From NCBI GenBank assembly GCA_964411125.1, contig CAYPJU010000041.1, positions 1-52,776 of the forward strand: 52,776 nucleotides of DNA. The letters run 5' to 3'. The DNA comes from JBFIHF01 sp964411125 (lineage in GTDB: Bacteria; Myxococcota_A; Bradymonadia; Bradymonadales; Bradymonadaceae). A program made the translations under genes and the position numbers. Shown here piece by piece: positions 47,816 to 52,776 of the stretch; the first letter of the stretch is position 1, and every line of letters begins with the position of its first letter. The notes under the pieces are model-generated. The model searched no databases. It saw nothing but the letters and a program-made list of their open reading frames with translations, and was not told the origin of the DNA.

Positions 47816-50800
47816 TGCTGTTCGCGCAACCGGACAACCTGTGGAGCCTGCTGCTGCTCGTGCCGATGATCGGTGCGCTCGTCGGCTACTGGGTGTGGCG
47901 GCAACGGTTGATGGAGCGCGTGGGGGACCACGCGCTGCTCGCCGCGATGGCGTCGGCGAGTTCTCCGCGGCGAAAGGTGGCACGCGCGGTCTTCGCCGTC
48001 CTGGGGACGCTGCTTCTCTGCGTCGCCGTGGCCCAGCCGCAGTGGGGACAGACCGACCGCCCCATCCGTCGGACCGGCGTCGACGTCGTCTTCGCGCTCG
48101 ATCTCTCCGAGTCGATGCTCGCTCGTGACGTGAAGCCGTCGCGGCTACAGGGGGCGAAGGACGAGGTCGAGACGACGCTCGACATGCTGAGCGGCGACCG
48201 CGTCGGCCTCGTCGTCTTCACCGCCATCAGCTTCGTGCAGACTCCGCTGACGATCGACTACGGCGCGATTCGTTTCTACCTGGCCAAGCTTCGGACGGGC
48301 CAGATGCCGCGCGGCGGAACGTCGCTCGGACGCGCCCTCACCGACGCCGTCGAGCTCCTGACCGGTGAGCGCGTTCAGGAGGCGACCAGGAGCGACATGG
48401 AGATGCACCGGTCGAAGAGCCAGGTCATCGTCCTCATCACCGACGGCGAAGACCACGAGTCCGATCCGCTCGCCGCCGCGAAACTCGCGGCCGAGCGCGG
48501 GATCAAGATCGTGACCGTCGGGCTCGGTTCGCCAGACGGCGAGAAGATCCCGGTCCTGCGGCCCGACGGTTCGCTCGCCGGCTACAAACGGAACAAGTCC
48601 GGCGAGGTCGTGAAGACGAGCCTCGACGAGTCGACGCTGAAGCAAATGGCCGAGATCACCGGGGGAATTTACATCCCGTACACGGGGCCGAACTCGGTGG
48701 CGAGCGGGCTCGTGGAGTACGTCAACGAGTTGGAGAAGAGCGAGATCGAAACGCTGATGAAGGAACGGTACCGAGAACGGTTCGGCTTCTTCCTCGCTCC
48801 CGGTCTGGTGCTGCTCGTGCTGTCGCTGATGCTGGGGGATCGTCGGCGTAGACCGTCGCGCGTCGCCTCGATCGCCGGGATCGGACTGGTCCTGGCACTG
48901 CTCGCCGGGTGCGAGCGTCCCCTGGAGGACACGCTCGGTGCGGTCGACGACGGGAACGAGCTCCTCGCGGCGGGCGACTTCGAAGGCGCCCTCGCGGCAT
49001 ACCGTGAAGCGGAGAAACAGATCCCGGCGCGTCCCGAGCTGCACTACGACATCGGCCGAGCCCTCCTCGGGCTCGAGAAGTGGGACGAAGCGGCGGACGC
49101 GTTCGCGCGAGCTCTGGAGACCACAGACCCGGCCCTCGAGTTCCAGGCGCTCTACAACCTCGGTATTGCACACAGCGGCGCAGAGCGCTGGCTCGAAGCG
49201 TGGGAATCGTTCCGCGACGCGATCGCGGTGGCCGACCGACTCGGCTGGAAGTTCGACGACCCGCGGCTCGTCGATGCGCGACACAACCTCGAGGTCGCGT
49301 GGCGTAAGTTCTACCCGCCGTGTAGCGAGCTCGAGGACGAACTCGAGGAGAACGACGCGCCGAGCCAGGCGACGAAGCTGCAGCAGCCGAAGGTCGAGAA
49401 GGCGGCGCTCTGTGGAGGGGACGACGACTGGTACGTCATCGACGCGATCCCGGGGACGCGGGTCGAGGTGAAGGCGAGGTTCAGGGACTTGCGCGAAGAG
49501 CCCGATCCCGAGCGGGCCTTCCTGCCCCAGAATCCGGACCTCCAGCTCGCGGTCTTCGATTCCGCCGGCGAGCGCGCGATCGTCGTCGACCAGGGCCTCG
49601 ACGCGCCGCCGGTTGCCGACCGAAAGACGAGCCGGACGATCGCGCGTTTCGCAGTGGACGAGACGATGGTTTCGCAGTCCGAGCCTCGAGTCTTGCTCAA
49701 GGTGGGGGCCGCCGAAAATCTGGAGTTCGAGTACGACCTCGAGATCTTCTCCATCCCGCCGTGCCGTTCGCTCGAAGAAGATTCCGAGGACAACGATTTC
49801 CCAGAGCAGGCGAAACGGCTTCAGGCCGGCAACCACCAGATGCACACCTGCCCTGCCGACGACGACTGGTTCGTCGTCGACCTCGTCGAGGGGGACACCC
49901 TCTTCGTCGACGTGATGCCCCGACCCGACGTGGAGAAAGAAGTGCCGCCGTCGTTGCAGGTGGAGGTGTTCGACCCGAACCAGGTCGTGGTCGCGACGGG
50001 CGAGGTCGAAGGGGGTTACGTGACTGCCGGGATCCGCGATGTGAAACGTCCAGGCACTTACACCATTCACGTTTTCGGGACCGACGCCGAACAGCAAGGG
50101 CCCTACGCCCTCGACCTCTACCGATACGGTGCCGAGTGCATCGCGAACGACGACCGCCTCGAGGAGAACGACACCGCCAACGCCGCCGCGCCGCTCGACC
50201 CGCAGATTCCGGTTCAGCGTTACTTGAGAGCGTGCAGCGCCGACCCCGACTTCTTCCGGATCGATTTCCCCGAAGATGCGAAAGAGAAGTCGGTGAGCCT
50301 CGGGCTGGCCAACGTCTCGACCCCCGCACCCGACACCGACCCGCTCGACCGTCCCGTCTTCGCGTTCGACATGGTGAGCCCCAGCGGGGATCAGATTCTC
50401 GTCGCCGGGCAGGCGGTCGAAGTTCCCGGCGACGTCGAGGAGCCGCCAGTCCCGGTATCGCACATCCTCGAAGCACCGGAAGTCGAGGGCGAGAGCGCAA
50501 TCATCCGGGTCGCCGGGCAGGACGAGTATTACCATCTGGTGCAGCTCGACGAGCCGCCACCGTCGGACCAGCAGAACGACCAGAATCAGGAGCAGCAACA
50601 GGACGGTGAATCGGGCGACCAACAACAAGAAGACCAGCAGGAGTCGGGCGATCAGAGCGACGATCAGTCCGAGAGCGACGATCAGGGCGACGAACAGGAT
50701 TCGCCGTCCGACGACGGCGAGCAAACGCCGGAGGGCGACGAGGAGGAGCAGGCCGACGCTAGCGAAGCCGGGGAGGAGGAGAGTGACGACGAAGCGCCGA

Positions 50801-50937
50801 AGCCCTCCGAGCAGGCCGACGCCGAGATGGGACGCATCGAAGAGCTCCTGAACGCTCTCGAGCAAACCGACGACAACTTCCAGATGCGGAAAGCGCTCGA
50901 AAACATGCCACCGCAGTTCATCGAAAAGGACTGGTGA
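47815..50937 (+). CDS. BatB-BatC fusion with three inserted PPC-like domains
   Basis: The protein has 1040 residues. BatB part (1-345): membrane helices, a VWA with MIDAS Asp96-Leu-Ser-Glu-Ser and a closing helix near 325-340. BatC part: a hydrophobic run ending Leu-Leu-Ala-Gly-Cys366, which looks like a buried lipobox, then TPR units (about 375-485). Three PPC-like modules follow (about 500-900), each starting with Cys, an Glu-Asn-Asp-type box and then Cys-x-x-Asp-x-Asp-Trp/Phe. A Gln/Asp/Glu-rich tail (about 905-1005) and the family ending Phe-Ile-Glu-Lys-Asp-Trp complete it. BatB-TPR fusions are known; PPC modules between the TPRs and tail are unusual. It overlaps both neighbours by 1 bp. 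Confidence 0.9.
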   Translation: MLFAQPDNLWSLLLLVPMIGALVGYWVWRQRLMERVGDHALLAAMASASSPRRKVARAVFAVLGTLLLCVAVAQPQWGQTDRPIRRTGVDVVFALDLSESMLARDVKPSRLQGAKDEVETTLDMLSGDRVGLVVFTAISFVQTPLTIDYGAIRFYLAKLRTGQMPRGGTSLGRALTDAVELLTGERVQEATRSDMEMHRSKSQVIVLITDGEDHESDPLAAAKLAAERGIKIVTVGLGSPDGEKIPVLRPDGSLAGYKRNKSGEVVKTSLDESTLKQMAEITGGIYIPYTGPNSVASGLVEYVNELEKSEIETLMKERYRERFGFFLAPGLVLLVLSLMLGDRRRRPSRVASIAGIGLVLALLAGCERPLEDTLGAVDDGNELLAAGDFEGALAAYREAEKQIPARPELHYDIGRALLGLEKWDEAADAFARALETTDPALEFQALYNLGIAHSGAERWLEAWESFRDAIAVADRLGWKFDDPRLVDARHNLEVAWRKFYPPCSELEDELEENDAPSQATKLQQPKVEKAALCGGDDDWYVIDAIPGTRVEVKARFRDLREEPDPERAFLPQNPDLQLAVFDSAGERAIVVDQGLDAPPVADRKTSRTIARFAVDETMVSQSEPRVLLKVGAAENLEFEYDLEIFSIPPCRSLEEDSEDNDFPEQAKRLQAGNHQMHTCPADDDWFVVDLVEGDTLFVDVMPRPDVEKEVPPSLQVEVFDPNQVVVATGEVEGGYVTAGIRDVKRPGTYTIHVFGTDAEQQGPYALDLYRYGAECIANDDRLEENDTANAAAPLDPQIPVQRYLRACSADPDFFRIDFPEDAKEKSVSLGLANVSTPAPDTDPLDRPVFAFDMVSPSGDQILVAGQAVEVPGDVEEPPVPVSHILEAPEVEGESAIIRVAGQDEYYHLVQLDEPPPSDQQNDQNQEQQQDGESGDQQQEDQQESGDQSDDQSESDDQGDEQDSPSDDGEQTPEGDEEEQADASEAGEEESDDEAPKPSEQADAEMGRIEELLNALEQTDDNFQMRKALENMPPQFIEKDW

Positions 50938-52776
50938 TGAGCACGGCGCGCGCCATCGTCGATCGGGTCGGACCGGCGCTCGTCATCGGCGCGCTGGCCA
51001 TCCTCGCCCTCCCATCCGCGGCGCTCGCCCAGGGGGCGTCGGTCAGCACGTCGCTCTCCGCCGATACCGTCGACGTCGAGACACCGTTCTCCTACAGCGT
51101 GACGATCACGACGCAGTCGAACGAGGAGATCCGGCTGAGCAAGCGCGCCGACTTCGGAAAACTCGAGGTCCGTGGCCAGAAGCAGATGCCGCAGTTCATC
51201 ACGATCAACGGGGTCGCCGAGCGCCGCGTCACCCTGCAGTACACTCTGCTCGCCCGCTCCACCGGGACCTTCACCATCGGCGGAGCCGAGTTCAAGCTGG
51301 GCAGAGACCGATACGTCGCCGACGACGTGACGGTGAAGGTCGTCCCGCGCGGTAAGGCGCCGCGCAACGTCCAGCGAAGCAAAGACGTCTTCATCGACCT
51401 CCACGTGGAGCCCAACCGGCCCCCGTACGTCGGAGAGCAGGTGACGCTGCAGTACGACCTGATGATCGACGCGACGCAGCGTGACACTGCGCCGAAGGGA
51501 ATCGACGAGCCGAGCCTGGATGCGTTCTGGATCGAAGACCGGAGCGCGCAGACGGCGGGCGCCAAGGAGATCGTCTCCATCGATGGACGGCTGATGCAGC
51601 GCCAGAACCTGCGTACCTACGCCGTCTTTCCGTTGAAGGCGGGGCCGACCAAGATCGAACCGATGACCGCCGAGCTTCAGGTCGGCGGCTTCTTTCGGCG
51701 TGGGCGGTCGATCGAGGCGGCGAGTGAGGCCTTCGAGCTCGACGTGCAGCCGCTCCCCCCCGACGCGCCCTCCTCTTTCGAAGAGGGTAACGTCGGCAAA
51801 TGGGAGCTGAGCGTGCAGCCGAGCACCCGGTCGACCCGGGTCGGCGAACCGTTCACGGTCAACGTCATCGTGCGAGGAACCGGCCAGTTGGCGCGAATTC
51901 GCCCTCCGAAGATCGGGAAGCTTGCCGGTGCGCGCGTCGCGGACCCGCGAACCGACATCACGCCGCGCGAACGCGTTCGCACCGTCGGGGGCGAACGAAT
52001 CGACCGCTACGACATTACCCCGCTGGAGGCCGGCCGCATCGACATCCCGGCGCTCGAGTTCTCGTTCTTCGATCCTCAGCGCGAAGAATACGTCACGCGG
52101 CGAAGCGACCCGATCACCATCAAAGTCGGTGCCGGCGAAGCTCCCGCGGCGCCCCTCGCAGAAGAGAAACTGGCGCGTCGGTCGAGCACCGGGGGGAGCG
52201 ACATGGTTCAGAACCTTCGAGCAGAACTCAAAGGTTTGCGCGAAAGCCCATCCACCGAGGCCGCCGGTGACCCGGCGCACTACGGATGGTGGTGGTGGAT
52301 CCTGGGGGGCGGAGCATTCGCGGGCTTCGTCGGCCTCCTCGCCCTCCCCTTCGTTCGTCGCTGGCGCGCGTCACGAGCTCCGCTGCGCCGCTTTCATGAG
52401 GCGAAGAAGACGGCGCGCGAGCGCATCGAGTCGGCCGGTGGCGACTCGGGCGATGTCGTCTCGGTGATCCGCGACTTCCTGCACGACGTCTACGGGGTGC
52501 CGAAGGGGACCGTCACCGCCAACGAGGTCGTCCGAGCGTTCCGCCGACGCGACCTACCCGAAGAGGTGGGGCTGCGGCTCGCCGAGGTGCTGGCGGCGTG
52601 CGAGAGCGCGCGCTACGCCCCCGGTGGGGAGGTCGAACCCTCCGTCGCGCGCGAAGCCGCCGAGGCCCTCGACGCAATGCCGCCCCCTGCAATCAACCCT
52701 GGGCGCGCGGGGACGGTCGCCGCAGTCCTGCTCGCCGGTGCGATGTTCTCCCCCGCTGCGGAAGCGACCCAGGACC
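50937..52776 (+). CDS. batD: BatD family protein, truncated by the window edge
   Basis: The frame is open from ATG 50937 to the last base (613 full codons). The signal peptide (about 1-31) ends Ala-Leu-Ala-Gln. A long Ig-like beta region carries the BatD pattern (Tyr-Val-Gly-Glu-Gln-Val-Thr-Leu-Gln-Tyr-Asp-Leu near 161-172, and Arg-Val-Gly-Glu-Pro-Phe-Thr-Val near 300-307). One membrane helix (about 450-470) is followed by a cytoplasmic segment. The final residues before the edge suggest a further hydrophobic stretch. BatD is the periplasmic partner of BatA/B. The ATG overlaps the previous TGA. The stop codon is not in the window. Confidence 0.93.
   Translation, partial: MSTARAIVDRVGPALVIGALAILALPSAALAQGASVSTSLSADTVDVETPFSYSVTITTQSNEEIRLSKRADFGKLEVRGQKQMPQFITINGVAERRVTLQYTLLARSTGTFTIGGAEFKLGRDRYVADDVTVKVVPRGKAPRNVQRSKDVFIDLHVEPNRPPYVGEQVTLQYDLMIDATQRDTAPKGIDEPSLDAFWIEDRSAQTAGAKEIVSIDGRLMQRQNLRTYAVFPLKAGPTKIEPMTAELQVGGFFRRGRSIEAASEAFELDVQPLPPDAPSSFEEGNVGKWELSVQPSTRSTRVGEPFTVNVIVRGTGQLARIRPPKIGKLAGARVADPRTDITPRERVRTVGGERIDRYDITPLEAGRIDIPALEFSFFDPQREEYVTRRSDPITIKVGAGEAPAAPLAEEKLARRSSTGGSDMVQNLRAELKGLRESPSTEAAGDPAHYGWWWWILGGGAFAGFVGLLALPFVRRWRASRAPLRRFHEAKKTARERIESAGGDSGDVVSVIRDFLHDVYGVPKGTVTANEVVRAFRRRDLPEEVGLRLAEVLAACESARYAPGGEVEPSVAREAAEALDAMPPPAINPGRAGTVAAVLLAGAMFSPAAEATQD

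Noticed and set aside
48829..48912. A separate batC gene starting at the internal Met339
   Set aside because: There is no Shine-Dalgarno-like sequence and the frame is continuous with batB; it is recorded as a fusion with a fossil signal instead.
48145..50865. A 906-residue open frame on the minus strand
   Set aside because: It is antisense to the BatB-BatC fusion, with composition typical of a shadow frame.

Overview
This is a GC-rich bacterial window (roughly two thirds G+C by eye) with dense, tightly packed genes. Features shared with Myxococcota and allied former Deltaproteobacteria include lipoproteins rich in cysteine or Asp-Asn motifs (MopE-like, FG-GAP-like), Ser/Thr kinases with PEGA tails next to TPR/PEGA proteins, very large TPR lipoproteins and two MoxR/DUF58/VWA clusters. 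The assignment is inferred from gene content only. There is no rRNA, no recognisable transposase or integrase, and no CRISPR array. One tRNA-Arg(CCU) is present.

Layout. 1-690: the tail of a possible gene, a 100-N scaffold gap, and a 31-bp palindrome-bearing tandem repeat directly against the gap. 691-2627 (minus): tRNA-Arg, a small membrane protein, a DUF427 protein and a GST-like protein. 2762-5023: a secreted cysteine-rich repeat lipoprotein. 5035-8722 (minus): a compact operon of a coiled-coil protein, surE, apt, a cysteine desulfurase and a YheT-like hydrolase. 8942-13619: a cytochrome P450, then an AsmA-like protein fused to a GT51 peptidoglycan transglycosylase domain. 13734-22243: MoxR/VWA cluster 1 (coiled-coil membrane protein, MoxR, DUF58, BatA-type VWA, large double-VWA protein). 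22359-27482: a signalling module (TPR protein, kinase with PEGA tail, zinc-ribbon kinase, TPR/PEGA protein).

27691-28017: a rhodanese-fold protein lacking the catalytic cysteine, closed by a textbook terminator. 28111-28698: an unknown protein. 28955-34843: a 1962-residue TPR lipoprotein. 34946-36596: a MopE-like/PPC lipoprotein and a hemerythrin. 36648-38455 (minus): HisZ with a HisG homologue whose PRPP loop is not conserved. 38586-39806: a cysteine-rich lipoprotein gene bracketed by two inverted copies of a hairpin-rich intergenic repeat. 40111-42691: a 59-residue protein and an FG-GAP-like lipoprotein. 42887-52776: RNase HI with an N-terminal extension, then MoxR/VWA cluster 2, which is a canonical Bat operon (moxR, DUF58, DUF4381-like, batA, batB-batC fusion, batD) running off the right edge.

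The best-supported theme is cell-envelope and periplasmic work: two parallel MoxR/VWA chaperone-like systems, an envelope transglycosylase fusion, many lipoproteins and two transmembrane kinases. The DUF4381-like Bat protein carries four Thr-x-x-Asp motifs in a disordered tail, which could connect the Bat system to Ser/Thr kinase and FHA signalling; that link is inference. Many very long antisense open frames exist because of the base composition and were left out.
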